Origin: SAR324 cluster bacterium
Lineage (GTDB): Bacteria > SAR324 > XYD2-FULL-50-16
Length of the DNA: 64,000 nt
Assembly: GCA_028282885.1 (NCBI GenBank)
Contig: JANQGX010000010.1
Span: 1-64,000 of the forward strand
Direction of reading: 5' to 3'
Position 1 is the stretch's first letter; every line of letters begins with the position of its first letter. The notes under the pieces are model-generated. The model saw only the letters and a list, made by a program, of their open reading frames with translations, ran no database searches and was not told the DNA's origin. Of this stretch, positions 9,525 through 18,985 are shown piece by piece. The position numbers and the translations under genes were made by a program.

Positions 9525-11483
9525 TTAAGAAATAAACTGGCTGAGTTTTCGCGGGAGAAAAGTGACCAGCCTGCCTATTTTCCAGCTAGCACTCGTCCGA
9601 CAGTCTTCCACCAAATCAATGGTTTCACGAAGTTGCTTTGAAAGAATTTCCTGATCCTTTTTGAGAACTTTGTTATCACGTTGAAAATCGCTGTTTTCGT
9701 GTAATAATCTGTTTTTTTCATCAATCAGCTTTTCTTTTTCTTGTTTTATAAGTTCATTTTCCTGCCTTGTCCTTGAAAGCACATGGTTATTTATATTGTC
9801 CCAAGCGGTTGCTGTCTGCAAAATCTCCTGATTCAATGTTAACTCCAGGCTTGACCTTGCTTCTTCGACACTCTTTATAACAAAAATCTCGTTTTGTAGC
9901 TCCAGTTCAAGATTTAGATAAAAATTCAAGATGTCTTCATTGAATTCAACATCAATAGACTTGAATACTTCACCTATCCAATATGCTATGGATTCCCCTT
10001 TGAATATTTCTGTCTTCCTGTACCAATAAAGATTTTCGACAATGTCATAGAAAACACCTCTAAAAACAACGAATCCCAATGGTAGACTTGAGTGATACTC
10101 CCACTCCAGATCAAACACTTCCAATTTCTCATCCGGATTCAACATCAGATTCGACAATTGACAATCCAGATATCTACCGGGTAGTCGGGTTTCTACAACT
10201 ATAATTTTCGATTGTTGTTCAGTGTGAGCAAGAGTTTTTAAAAATTCAATCCATGGGCTAAGATAGTCAAGATAGGTTTGAAACGTAACATTGCTGAAAA
10301 TATTGCATAGTCCAAGAAAACCATATGGTCTGCCCGCGACAAAAGCTTCCTTACCTAGATGATGACGCAAAGTATCAGAAGTTGTCTCTTTTGAAACATC
10401 GACGTACTGGAGTTCCTTATTAACCCAAAACTCACCGTTATCATCAAGGAAAAAGGTATTAACAGTTAGAAATTCCTTTTTTCTTGATGAGCTGAATGAT
10501 TGTGCACACCATGAATCGACATATGGTTTGTTTTTGTGTTCTTTTGTAGATGCAATTATTAAAAAGGAGTTCGCCAGGTGTCCCACAAGTCGGTTCTTCC
10601 ATAATAGCTCCCATACCCTACTCTCTATAAACAACCTCTCAGCATTTTGGCTGTAATCACGTGAAAAAAATTTGCCTATAATCTGGTAAAAGGGAAAGCT
10701 CTCATTTGCAAGGCCAAAGTCACTAATAATTGCCCTGGGAAGCTTGTAGTCCGGAAAGGGATAGTAGAAGCTTGTGTGATCAAAACCGGCAGCACCGAAT
10801 ATACTTTCGAGCTCCTTTTTTCCGAAGGTTCTGAAGGTATTGGGCAGATAGAAATTGTTAATGCCCCAAAACAGCTCATTGGAGTGGTCTTCAGCGCAGG
10901 CATTAAAATACTTAAGTCCAAGCTGGTTCTCTATGGCCACCACCAATATGCCATTGTCAGAAAGCAGAGATCGGACTTTGGACAACGCATCCTCGAATGG
11001 ATTCTCGGATGAAGAATATCCCGGGCTGTACTCCAAAACACCGATCATGGATATGAGGTCATACTTCTTTGAGGATATATAGTCTCCAAAAGCATCACAA
11101 TACACCTGCACATTTTCAAGATCCCGGCATCTTGCAGCAGTTATCTTCGCTCTATTATAACTCCCTTCCAGCGCTACCACCTGATTCCCCCTCTCCCCGA
11201 AAAGTCTGGTGATCGCCCCACAACCAGATCCGATCTCCAGGATGTTATCAAACTGATCTAACTTTAAAAAAGAGAGAAGATTGTGCCTTAATGGAGAGAG
11301 ATGATATTCACTTGGCCAGTCCTGAATCAAGGCTTGGAGTTCGTTAGAAGCCAGACTTACGTCTTTCGCGGTGGAAATTCGATTGTAGAGCCTCTCCTCG
11401 ATTTCCTCTCCGTCGGTATATGAGAATGGTGTATCTTTGCTATCAGATTTTATATGAACACCATTGTCATCTTTCTTGTACAT
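9525..11483 (-). CDS. SAM methyltransferase with kinase-like domain and coiled-coil tail (WbdD-like chain terminator candidate)
   Basis: A 652-residue multidomain protein. Residues ~75-235 form a class I SAM methyltransferase (motif I EIGSGCGA at 83-90, then VVALEGS, and ISMIGVLEY). Residues ~345-480 look like a reduced protein-kinase-fold segment: LDCQLSNL at 439-446 followed by VFDLEWE at 456-462, as in catalytic-loop and DFG-like positions. Residues ~565-630 are heptad-rich and charged, a predicted coiled coil, ending in SASWKIGRLVTFLP. This order (methyltransferase, kinase-like, coiled coil) and the position next to wzm-wzt match WbdD, which caps O-polysaccharide chains and sets their length. 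I do not see a clear glycine-rich kinase loop, so kinase activity is uncertain. Confidence 0.65.
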   Translation of the reverse strand: MYKKDDNGVHIKSDSKDTPFSYTDGEEIEERLYNRISTAKDVSLASNELQALIQDWPSEYHLSPLRHNLLSFLKLDQFDNILEIGSGCGAITRLFGERGNQVVALEGSYNRAKITAARCRDLENVQVYCDAFGDYISSKKYDLISMIGVLEYSPGYSSSENPFEDALSKVRSLLSDNGILVVAIENQLGLKYFNACAEDHSNELFWGINNFYLPNTFRTFGKKELESIFGAAGFDHTSFYYPFPDYKLPRAIISDFGLANESFPFYQIIGKFFSRDYSQNAERLFIESRVWELLWKNRLVGHLANSFLIIASTKEHKNKPYVDSWCAQSFSSSRKKEFLTVNTFFLDDNGEFWVNKELQYVDVSKETTSDTLRHHLGKEAFVAGRPYGFLGLCNIFSNVTFQTYLDYLSPWIEFLKTLAHTEQQSKIIVVETRLPGRYLDCQLSNLMLNPDEKLEVFDLEWEYHSSLPLGFVVFRGVFYDIVENLYWYRKTEIFKGESIAYWIGEVFKSIDVEFNEDILNFYLNLELELQNEIFVIKSVEEARSSLELTLNQEILQTATAWDNINNHVLSRTRQENELIKQEKEKLIDEKNRLLHENSDFQRDNKVLKKDQEILSKQLRETIDLVEDCRTSASWKIGRLVTFLPRKLSQFIS

Positions 11484-11495
11484 AAAACTCTCTTT

Positions 11496-12824
11496 TTAAA
11501 CCAATTCTTGAAGTTGCAGATCAAAATCCACAATCCCCATTTTTGATGAGGAATTGTAAACCTTCAGATGAACCATATCATAGCGACGATCGAGTGGAAT
11601 GATCTCACCACTTTGGGATTCAGCTAACCCCAGACTGACAAAATACTCTCCGGAGATAAGGCTTACCGGAAACTCATATGAGACTATGGCTACTTCCCCA
11701 GTTTCCCGTGGCTTGACATCTTGTCGTTCAAACAGTGTGTTTATACCAAAAACCTCTACCCCATCTATCGTCTTCAGGGTCAGTCCAAAAATCGGTGTCT
11801 CCACCTTTTTCAAAAAATGATACTTTGCGTAGATGCGGATGATAGTATTAGCTTGAATCTGTAACGGGTTGGCATTGTTTTCTCCCACAACCAGATAGTC
11901 CATGATTTTTCCGCTACCATCTCCATATCGGTGTTCATTGCCATTATAGGTTGGATTTTGGAGGCAATGATCCTCTGAGAGATCTTTATTCAAAAACTCT
12001 TTGAATAGAGGATCCGAATTCGCTGGTACATTTACAATCCGGGGTTGTTCGGCCTTCGCCTGCGAAGATTCCTTCTCCTGCTTTTTTTCAGGAATTCCCA
12101 ACAGCAATTCCAGATATTTATTAATGACATCATTGGGATTCCCGTCCATCATCAGTCTGCCCTGATGAAGCAAAACTGCTCGATCACAATGCTTTGCCAC
12201 CAGATCCGTGCTGTGGGTCACAAAAATGATGGTTTTCCCCATTTCCTGGAACTCATGAAACTTTCGATAGCATTTGTTCTGAAATTTCACATCCCCCACA
12301 GCCAATGCTTCATCAATAATCAGGATATCCGGATCCACATGTATCGCTGAGGAGAAAGCAAGACGAACAAACATCCCCGACGAATACAACTTAACCGGTT
12401 GGTCAATAAATTCACCAATATCAGCAAATTCTTCAATCAAGGGAACCCGTTCGGCGATCTGCTCCTTGGAAAATCCCATCAAACTGCCATTAAGATAAAG
12501 ATTGTCACGGCCGGACAGTTCCATATCAAAACCGGTGCCCAGTTCCAAGAGTGCAGAGATTCTACCATCGGCAACTGAGACTCCGGAAGTAGGCGACATC
12601 ACTCCTGTGATAATCTGTAGCAAGGTGGATTTGCCTGATCCGTTTCTACCAATTATTCCCAGTGATTCGCCTTTTTTGATTGAAAAGTTAATATCCTGTA
12701 GAGCCCAAAATGGTTGATGATATTGCTTCCTCAGCGGATGCAACCATTCCTTTACTCGATCTTTGGGGCCCCGGTACAGCTTGAAACACTTGGACAGGTT
12801 TTCAATAGTAACAACAATACTCAT
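11496..12824 (-). CDS. wzt: ABC transporter ATP-binding protein of polysaccharide export (Wzt)
   Basis: Cytoplasmic ATPase that powers export of undecaprenol-linked polysaccharide together with the permease encoded just upstream. Walker A is GRNGSGKST, the signature is LYSSGMFVRLAF, and Walker B is ILIIDEALAVGD. The nucleotide-binding domain covers about residues 1-240. Residues ~265-442 form the C-terminal Wzt carbohydrate-binding domain (YRYGDG-like start, GLTLKTIDGVEVFGINT), which in characterised systems recognises the chain terminus made by a WbdD-type enzyme. Its ATG overlaps the wzm stop by 4 bp, indicating translational coupling. At 442 residues it matches terminator-recognising Wzt proteins rather than the short capsule KpsT type. 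Confidence 0.93.
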   Translation of the reverse strand: MSIVVTIENLSKCFKLYRGPKDRVKEWLHPLRKQYHQPFWALQDINFSIKKGESLGIIGRNGSGKSTLLQIITGVMSPTSGVSVADGRISALLELGTGFDMELSGRDNLYLNGSLMGFSKEQIAERVPLIEEFADIGEFIDQPVKLYSSGMFVRLAFSSAIHVDPDILIIDEALAVGDVKFQNKCYRKFHEFQEMGKTIIFVTHSTDLVAKHCDRAVLLHQGRLMMDGNPNDVINKYLELLLGIPEKKQEKESSQAKAEQPRIVNVPANSDPLFKEFLNKDLSEDHCLQNPTYNGNEHRYGDGSGKIMDYLVVGENNANPLQIQANTIIRIYAKYHFLKKVETPIFGLTLKTIDGVEVFGINTLFERQDVKPRETGEVAIVSYEFPVSLISGEYFVSLGLAESQSGEIIPLDRRYDMVHLKVYNSSSKMGIVDFDLQLQELV

Positions 12825-13633
12825 ATTATGTCGGCAAACTCTTTCTTGACTGACTTAAAAAACCAACCACCGATCAAGAATACCAAAATGGTAAATGTCC
12901 AATAATAAACAGTCAGTTCGGGTGAATCCCAGAAAGGCCTGTGATAAATAAACGAATCCCTGAATCCCTCCACCAGGTAGTAAATCGGATTAATCTTCCA
13001 ATAGACCTGTATACTCTCCGGGAACATGCCAATATTATAGAAGATTGGAGTTGCCCAAAAAAGCGTCTGTAAAGCGACAGCCAGGAGTTGATTTGCATCC
13101 TTAATAAAAACCGAGGCGGCAGAAAAGAACCAGCCGGCACCGAGGGATAACATGGAAATGGCAAAAATATAATATGCCGCTTGAAAGGCATAAAATGAGA
13201 GATCAACTCCCTGAATCAGCATTATCAGAATCAGCAAGACAATAAAAACAACACTGTTAATCAGGTTAGACAAAATCGAAATTACCGGGAGTATCTGGGC
13301 CGGGAAAACGGTTTTTTTGATGAGATTCCCGTTTCTCAATAGAGAGTTGCTTGCTGACAAAAGCGATTCTGCAAAACACTGCCAGGCGACAAATGCACAA
13401 AAAAACCAGGATAAAAACGGGATGTTATTGGGGGGAGGTACCTTGAACCCAACAGAAAAAACCACCCAATAGATAAATACTAGAACAACCGGATGGATAA
13501 TGTTCCAAACCACTCCCAGAACCGAGCCGGCATATTTCGCTCGAATCTCCTGCACGGCCATGATCCAGATCGTGTATCGGTAGCGATATATCGTACCAAA
13601 CAAAGATAATAAAGTATTAATCAGATTTCTCAT
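12821..13633 (-). CDS. wzm: ABC-2 type polysaccharide export permease (Wzm)
   Basis: Inner-membrane permease of the Wzm/Wzt exporter. It has 270 residues with about six transmembrane helices. The cytoplasmic N-terminal block has MAVQEIRAKYAGSVLG, then VWNIIHPVVLVFIYWVVF, and the late PESIQVYWKINPIYYLVEGFRD segment is typical of ABC-2 O-antigen permeases. It overlaps the upstream GT2 gene by 4 bp (ATGA) and wzt by 4 bp, so the three genes form a tight operon. It would move a lipid-linked chain to the periplasm for ligation to the lipid A core or for surface attachment. Confidence 0.93.
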   Translation of the reverse strand: MRNLINTLLSLFGTIYRYRYTIWIMAVQEIRAKYAGSVLGVVWNIIHPVVLVFIYWVVFSVGFKVPPPNNIPFLSWFFCAFVAWQCFAESLLSASNSLLRNGNLIKKTVFPAQILPVISILSNLINSVVFIVLLILIMLIQGVDLSFYAFQAAYYIFAISMLSLGAGWFFSAASVFIKDANQLLAVALQTLFWATPIFYNIGMFPESIQVYWKINPIYYLVEGFRDSFIYHRPFWDSPELTVYYWTFTILVFLIGGWFFKSVKKEFADII

Positions 13634-14502
13634 TTCATCCGCCAGGAATCAATTAATCCCCTGCCCATTGCAGTGATCTTTTTAAATTTCTGTTCTTCAA
13701 ATAAAATAATTTTAATAAAATCCTTCAGGTTTTCCTTGAACAGAAAAAAGCAATATCCCGGAAAGTCCTTGGCAAAAGATTTGACAATATAAAGCCTGTT
13801 GCGAGTGATATAGTATCTCCTGGTGGGATTGTGATGGGTTGAAACCATACCCCGGAAATGCACTTTTTGGTCCCCCAGATTATGGTCAAGAACAGCCTTG
13901 TTGACCCTAACCACCTGGTAGCCTGATTTTACAGCCCTCAGGCAGTATTCATGGTCGATGCTATCGATAAACAGCTTATTCAGAAAAGGACCAATTTCCT
14001 GATAAACTTGCAGATTCATCAAACTGCCGGAGGTGATCACGGTGAGTTTCAATTCCTCTTCCAATAATGGCGGAGTCTCTGATTGAACATTTGTATGGAA
14101 TGGTGCGACAATGGCCGTTTTCTGTACATCGTTCTGCTCAATGTAATCAAGCAAAAGCTTGATAGAATCTGAGCGGAACCTGCTGTCCTGATCCATCGTC
14201 AACAGCCAGCGAAAACCATCCTTTATCGCAGATTCTGCTCCAACGTTCAAGGCTTTGGCAAGACCGGTGTTGCTTGACCGGGGAATATACCTGATCTTGG
14301 CGGGACAATTGAGACTGTCGATCAGTGACCTGTTTTCTGAAATCGAATTATCAATAACATAAAGGATATCAATTTCACCGAGATAGGAGAGGATATTTGC
14401 TTCCACATCTCTGTCAGGGTTGAATAAGACGACAACGCCGGCCAGCTTATGATTAAAATCAGGCTCCATGATGGCTTGGAAGCAGTTCGTTTTTGATTCC
14501 AT
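13630..14502 (-). CDS. GT2 glycosyltransferase, rhamnosyltransferase-like
   Basis: Inverting GT-A enzyme of 290 residues. It begins with LAGVVVLFNPDRDV, continues with DILYVIDNSIS, and has the catalytic metal-binding motif LLTMDQDSRF typical of dTDP-rhamnosyltransferase-like GT2 proteins. FIDSIDHEYCLRAVKSGY serves as the acceptor-base region. Its start overlaps the end of the preceding GT2 gene by 44 bp and its stop overlaps wzm by 4 bp. This suggests coupled translation and a role in the ABC-exported chain. The rhamnose donor is inferred from family similarity; no rhamnose biosynthesis genes are in the window. Confidence 0.85.
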   Translation of the reverse strand: MESKTNCFQAIMEPDFNHKLAGVVVLFNPDRDVEANILSYLGEIDILYVIDNSISENRSLIDSLNCPAKIRYIPRSSNTGLAKALNVGAESAIKDGFRWLLTMDQDSRFRSDSIKLLLDYIEQNDVQKTAIVAPFHTNVQSETPPLLEEELKLTVITSGSLMNLQVYQEIGPFLNKLFIDSIDHEYCLRAVKSGYQVVRVNKAVLDHNLGDQKVHFRGMVSTHHNPTRRYYITRNRLYIVKSFAKDFPGYCFFLFKENLKDFIKIILFEEQKFKKITAMGRGLIDSWRMK

Positions 14503-15415
14503 TCATCATTGCCTTGGCCAGATGTTCCTGCCCTTTGGCAATATAAATTAGTGCTTTAATCATCCTACTGGGAATGAAAAACAGATAAAACCTCAGGAGA
14601 GTGAGCCCCCCAAAGTGTTTATGCATCAGCTTTATTCGATTCTTATTCGAGTAGTAGACCGGAATCTCCGATTCTTCCCCACCTGTGGACGATCCCACCC
14701 TGTGATGTAGTTCAACTTGAGGAGCAAAATACAGCTTATAACCTGCCTTTTTCGCGCGCAAACACAGATCAACATCCTCCAGATAGAGAAAGAAGCTCTC
14801 GTCCATTCCTGACAGGTTCCGATAAACCTCTGGTCTGCATAACATGCAGCAGCCACTGATGAAGTCCGTTTCCTGAAGTGGATCGTTTTTCAGCTGATCC
14901 GTCCAATGCACTCCCGAACCTCTAACCAGATTTATCCTCCCACCTGAATACCAGACTTTCTCCTCAGGATGGGTCAGTATCGTACAAGAGGCAAAACCAA
15001 AATCTTTTGAATTTGCCTGTTCGGATACTGCTTCCAGAAAGGTGCTTAAAAAAAGAGGAGATACGATGGTATCGTTATTTAAGAGGAGGAGGAAATCAGG
15101 GTTAGCAGAACGGGCTATTTCTGCTCCAAGGTTCATCCCCCCGGCATATCCAGTGTTTGAGGAGGATCTGTACCAGTATACTGATCTATCAAATTCTATA
15201 GGGCCAGAGCTTTCTTCCAAAACCTTAAATTGAACCCCCTGATCGAAACAGTTTTTCTTTATAGTGGTTTCGTCAGTCGACCTCAAGCTATTGTCAATAG
15301 CTACAATATTGAAACTGCTATATTGCGAATCGAGTATGGATGCAATACAGCTCCAGGTTACCTGTACTTCGCGGTAGTGCGTCAATAGTATGGATATTTT
15401 GCTTTTCAAAAACAA
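14459..15415 (-). CDS. GT2 glycosyltransferase
   Basis: A 318-residue GT-A enzyme. Motifs in order: ISILLTHYREVQVTWSCI (nucleotide-binding start), IVAIDNS, LLLLNNDTIV (metal-binding), and FFLYLEDVDLCLRAKKAGY, the ED base motif. The pattern resembles WcaA/RfbN-type rhamnosyl- or related transferases. The C-terminal ~60 residues are basic with hydrophobic patches (FYLFFIPSRMIKALIYIA), probably for membrane association. It overlaps the following GT2 gene and lies 65 bp from the membrane gene at 15481. Confidence 0.85.
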   Translation of the reverse strand: MFLKSKISILLTHYREVQVTWSCIASILDSQYSSFNIVAIDNSLRSTDETTIKKNCFDQGVQFKVLEESSGPIEFDRSVYWYRSSSNTGYAGGMNLGAEIARSANPDFLLLLNNDTIVSPLFLSTFLEAVSEQANSKDFGFASCTILTHPEEKVWYSGGRINLVRGSGVHWTDQLKNDPLQETDFISGCCMLCRPEVYRNLSGMDESFFLYLEDVDLCLRAKKAGYKLYFAPQVELHHRVGSSTGGEESEIPVYYSNKNRIKLMHKHFGGLTLLRFYLFFIPSRMIKALIYIAKGQEHLAKAMMNGIKNELLPSHHGA

Positions 15416-15480
15416 CGGATTACTTCAATGATTCTAGACTTGGATTTGAAAAAGATGAGAAAATCAAAGGCATATCTGGA

Positions 15481-17373
15481 TCACTCATCGTCACTGGTAA
15501 AGACTTTACAGTATTTAGGTGGATCCTTTTTTAATTCCTGATTCAGTAGATCACCGGTAACTCCCTTGTAGGAATAGTAAAGAGATGTTCTCCCAATGTC
15601 CCGTTGCCAATGCCCGGTCTCTATAGGAACCCATGAATCAGGAAAACCGACAAGATTGATAACACAGAGATCTTTTCTTCCGGTTTTTTTCTGTTCTCCA
15701 ATGGCATTATCCATTTCTTCAATCCCAAGTAGCCTTTTTCGTGTCCGTTCACGGAAAAAATAGGCTTTTTGCAGAAATACCGACTGTAAAACTGTTGCTG
15801 TTACTGGATCTGTTCTTACTTTCCGGAGATTCTGAACCGATTTTACAGAATTAACCATGCTCCCCCAATCAGGCCACCATGGTCGATTATCAACCAAATA
15901 AAAGTCAAGTTTCCCGTAAATGGGTCCAGAACGAACTCCACTAAGACCTATGATAGCAACAACACAGAATAATCCGAAAACGACATGGATTCCTTTTTTT
16001 ACAAATCGATGTCGATTTTGGCCTTTGCCAAATATCGAATTTCCCAAATTGATATTGGAGATTTTGCTAATGATTCCGAACAGGAATGCTGCGATAAAAA
16101 GCCAATAGAAGGAAGCGTAGCACAGCCTCCAATATGAACTCCTAACATTCGATGCCCAAATAAAATTCAAAAGCGGAACAAAGTAGATCCAGAAAGGCAA
16201 AGTCCCCAACACCACAATAGGTGTGCTGATGAGAGAATCCTTGAATATTAATCTCCAGAGCAGAAGAAAAGGTAGAGCAAATAGTGGAATAAAACCCAGG
16301 AGACCCAATGTATCACTAATTCTATACGCCCATACCTTCCCGATTAGATGGTACTCATTCATATAGAATACATACCGCCTATTCGAAGTCCAATATGTAT
16401 TAATAAACCATTCCGATAGGTGATCCTTAAAAACCTGGAGTTGAGGCAAAATCCAAAAACAGCAAAAGATCAACAAAATATATAAACAAGTTACAAAAAC
16501 CTTCTGATTAGCCTGTTTGTAATCTTTGATTCTCGTCCAAATCCTCTTATTGAATACAACTCCTATCCATATTCCTCCCGTTATGATTAGGAAAATAGCT
16601 TCCTGTATATGATTGACCAATAAAATTGGTATCAGTGCTATAAGGACACCAGTTCCCAGGAGTATGTTCTTCTTTTGGCGTTTGAAAAAAAACACAGAAA
16701 CCCACAACCAATAGATGATCATGGATGATAAACTGGGGGCCAGGGAGTAATAACTGAAATAGCTGAACCTGTTCGTTCCCATGAACAGGAACGCAATCAG
16801 GCAACTGACCAAAGCCCATTGAATTGATAAACCTGCAGACATACCCACAATCAGAATGGTAACACCCGCTAATCCCCAATAAAGTCCATGAACTGTGTCA
16901 ATTCTGTCTAAATGTGATTTAACCGGACTTTGTTGATTTAAAGAACATAATAGAACACCCGACATATAATAATGCCAAAATCCGTGATTAGTCTTGCGGA
17001 TCCATTTTGGGCGAACCTTACAATAAGAGTTGGTTCTCTTTAAATGCTCAAGTGGATCAGAAGGGGGTTCAAGATAGGGGCCCGTTGCATAGCCGACACA
17101 AAATAAAACTACAAATACAAGTAAACTGGCTCTAATGAATTTCCTTGAGAGATTTATGACTGTCAAAGTGATGCTTAACCACCCAAGCAAGCCCAGAGTT
17201 CCGCGTGATAGAAACAGATAGCCCGTGAAGCGATGAAGGTGATTCAAGGATACCGCTACCATGAACAATATTATCGTAGCGTTTATTGCGATCAACAGTC
17301 GGCTGAAAGAAATCTTGGCTTTTATAGCTGATATGGATGTCTTTATTATTGAAATATTTATGTTTTTCATCAA
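15481..17373 (-). CDS. Large polytopic membrane protein of unknown function
   Basis: A 630-residue protein with a cytoplasmic N-terminus, about twelve hydrophobic stretches and a ~110-residue hydrophilic C-terminal domain. The first external loop contains EPPSDPLEHLKRTN and a conserved-looking GFWHYYMSGVLLC. That places acidic and histidine residues where GT-C glycosyltransferases carry their catalytic loop. I cannot name the family. It differs from the paralogous pair at 2168 and 7860. It is the first gene of the minus-strand ABC-exporter module, transcribed away from the WecA-like gene at 17505. Confidence 0.5.
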   Translation of the reverse strand: MMKNINISIIKTSISAIKAKISFSRLLIAINATIILFMVAVSLNHLHRFTGYLFLSRGTLGLLGWLSITLTVINLSRKFIRASLLVFVVLFCVGYATGPYLEPPSDPLEHLKRTNSYCKVRPKWIRKTNHGFWHYYMSGVLLCSLNQQSPVKSHLDRIDTVHGLYWGLAGVTILIVGMSAGLSIQWALVSCLIAFLFMGTNRFSYFSYYSLAPSLSSMIIYWLWVSVFFFKRQKKNILLGTGVLIALIPILLVNHIQEAIFLIITGGIWIGVVFNKRIWTRIKDYKQANQKVFVTCLYILLIFCCFWILPQLQVFKDHLSEWFINTYWTSNRRYVFYMNEYHLIGKVWAYRISDTLGLLGFIPLFALPFLLLWRLIFKDSLISTPIVVLGTLPFWIYFVPLLNFIWASNVRSSYWRLCYASFYWLFIAAFLFGIISKISNINLGNSIFGKGQNRHRFVKKGIHVVFGLFCVVAIIGLSGVRSGPIYGKLDFYLVDNRPWWPDWGSMVNSVKSVQNLRKVRTDPVTATVLQSVFLQKAYFFRERTRKRLLGIEEMDNAIGEQKKTGRKDLCVINLVGFPDSWVPIETGHWQRDIGRTSLYYSYKGVTGDLLNQELKKDPPKYCKVFTSDDE

Positions 17374-17504
17374 TTGACTACCTGCGAAATTTAAAAATAT
17401 CCCCTTTAATCTCGATTTTTCCGATTGTTCTCTGTAGTTTGGTTAAGAAACAGTAAGTGCTTTATCAGATAACCCTTCTTTGTTTTAAACTATACACAAG
17501 TGAT

Positions 17505-18956
17505 ATGTTACGTTACTCATCTTTGATCTCTGTTGCCATTCTCTCCTTTGTAATAGCCACAACGATTTGTCCTTTTGGTATAAAATTCTTAAAACGCAAA
17601 AACATCAAATCTAAACATAAGTCCCGATTTCGTGATGTTCATGATCAAGTCATTCCACGTATTGGTGGAATCGGCATCGTTTTTGGTTTTTGGGGAACCA
17701 TCGGAACGCTCTTATTTGTTAGAACGCAATTGGTCAGCATACACTTTTTAGACTCGGATAAGCTTTGGATATTACCTTGGTTGTTCGGGTTAAGTATGAG
17801 TGCTTTTCTTCTTGGGCTGATCGATGATTTTAAGAATATTCGGGCTCGTTACAAGTTAATTGTCCAGATTGTTATAGCATGCATCACAGTAGCGGTTTTT
17901 TTTCAACCAGATGTCATTGTCTTACCTTTTTTTCAAAAAGTGCATTTTGGTAAATTAGGCTATATAGTCGCAGTAGTATGGATTGTAGGGATTATGAACG
18001 CCATGAACCTTATTGACGGACTTGATTCCTTGGCAGCTGGGGTTGCTGCAATAGCACTTCTTGGAATAGGAACCATTGCCTGGTTGGAACAGGATATGAT
18101 TATCTTCACAATGACTATCTCACTGATATTCTCCCTCTTAGGTTTCCTGGTCTACAACCTTCACCCAGCTCGAGTATTTATGGGAGATAGTGGAAGCTTG
18201 TTTTTAGGCTTTATTCTGGCGGTACTTCCTTTTATTCAAATCAGTGGATCTACCCATCGTTACAATATTCTACCAATATTGTTGTTGGGAGTTCCCATTG
18301 TAGACACATCCTTTACAATTATCCGTAGATCTATCAAAGGGATCCCTCTATTTTCCGCTGATAAAAACCATATTCATCATAGATTGATAGAAAAAGGATT
18401 GTCACATCGGCAAAGTGTCCGCAGACTTCATCTTGCCGCATCTGGATATCTTTTGATTTTTTTACTTTCCTCGTTACGCGTAATCGACATTAAAGTCGGA
18501 CTACTTGCCTTTATGGCTCTCTCATGGTTGCTAATATTCTATGCAGGGTATGACGAACGCATTAACCCGTTTTTTGGCATCCAAGATAGAAATATGAAAA
18601 GGCAGAATCGGTCTTTTATGATCCAATTATCAAATAATATTGATTTATTTTATCAAGATGCTGAAAACATCAACCAAATACTCTTCACCTTAAAGATATG
18701 GGCGCAACAGTTTCAGTGTATCTCGTTTGCACTAGGCTTCACTGATTCTCAGATGCATTGGGATGAAAATTGTGGAAACTCGGATGAATCCGGAGAAGAG
18801 GTAGAGTTTGAGGAAAATGGATTATACTTGAAACTAAAATTTCGCAAAAACTCTCTTGATATGGACTCCGATTTAAAATTTGAGCTTCTTAATAAAGTCA
18901 AAGAGGAGACTTTCAAACACATGAATAGAGTTAAGGATACGGTGACAAAACATTAA
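17505..18956 (+). CDS. Polyprenyl-phosphate N-acetylhexosamine-1-phosphate transferase (WecA/WbpL/MraY superfamily)
   Basis: Integral membrane enzyme that starts glycan synthesis by moving a sugar-1-phosphate from a UDP-sugar to undecaprenyl phosphate. The diagnostic motifs are in order: RDVHDQVIPRIGGIG, LIDDFKNIRARYK (DDxxD), NAMNLIDGLDSLAAG, FMGDSGSLFLGF and HIHHRL. About ten or eleven helices span residues ~1-345. A soluble C-terminal extension of ~130 residues (acidic, no recognised motif) follows, which plain WecA lacks. The ATG at 17505 starts just before the first helix; an in-frame GTG at 17457 would add 16 residues. It is the only plus-strand gene between the two minus-strand blocks and faces the epimerase gene. 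Confidence 0.88.
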   Translation: MLRYSSLISVAILSFVIATTICPFGIKFLKRKNIKSKHKSRFRDVHDQVIPRIGGIGIVFGFWGTIGTLLFVRTQLVSIHFLDSDKLWILPWLFGLSMSAFLLGLIDDFKNIRARYKLIVQIVIACITVAVFFQPDVIVLPFFQKVHFGKLGYIVAVVWIVGIMNAMNLIDGLDSLAAGVAAIALLGIGTIAWLEQDMIIFTMTISLIFSLLGFLVYNLHPARVFMGDSGSLFLGFILAVLPFIQISGSTHRYNILPILLLGVPIVDTSFTIIRRSIKGIPLFSADKNHIHHRLIEKGLSHRQSVRRLHLAASGYLLIFLLSSLRVIDIKVGLLAFMALSWLLIFYAGYDERINPFFGIQDRNMKRQNRSFMIQLSNNIDLFYQDAENINQILFTLKIWAQQFQCISFALGFTDSQMHWDENCGNSDESGEEVEFEENGLYLKLKFRKNSLDMDSDLKFELLNKVKEETFKHMNRVKDTVTKH

Positions 18957-18985
18957 CCTTCTAACGCTTTGTCGTGTACTGGCAG

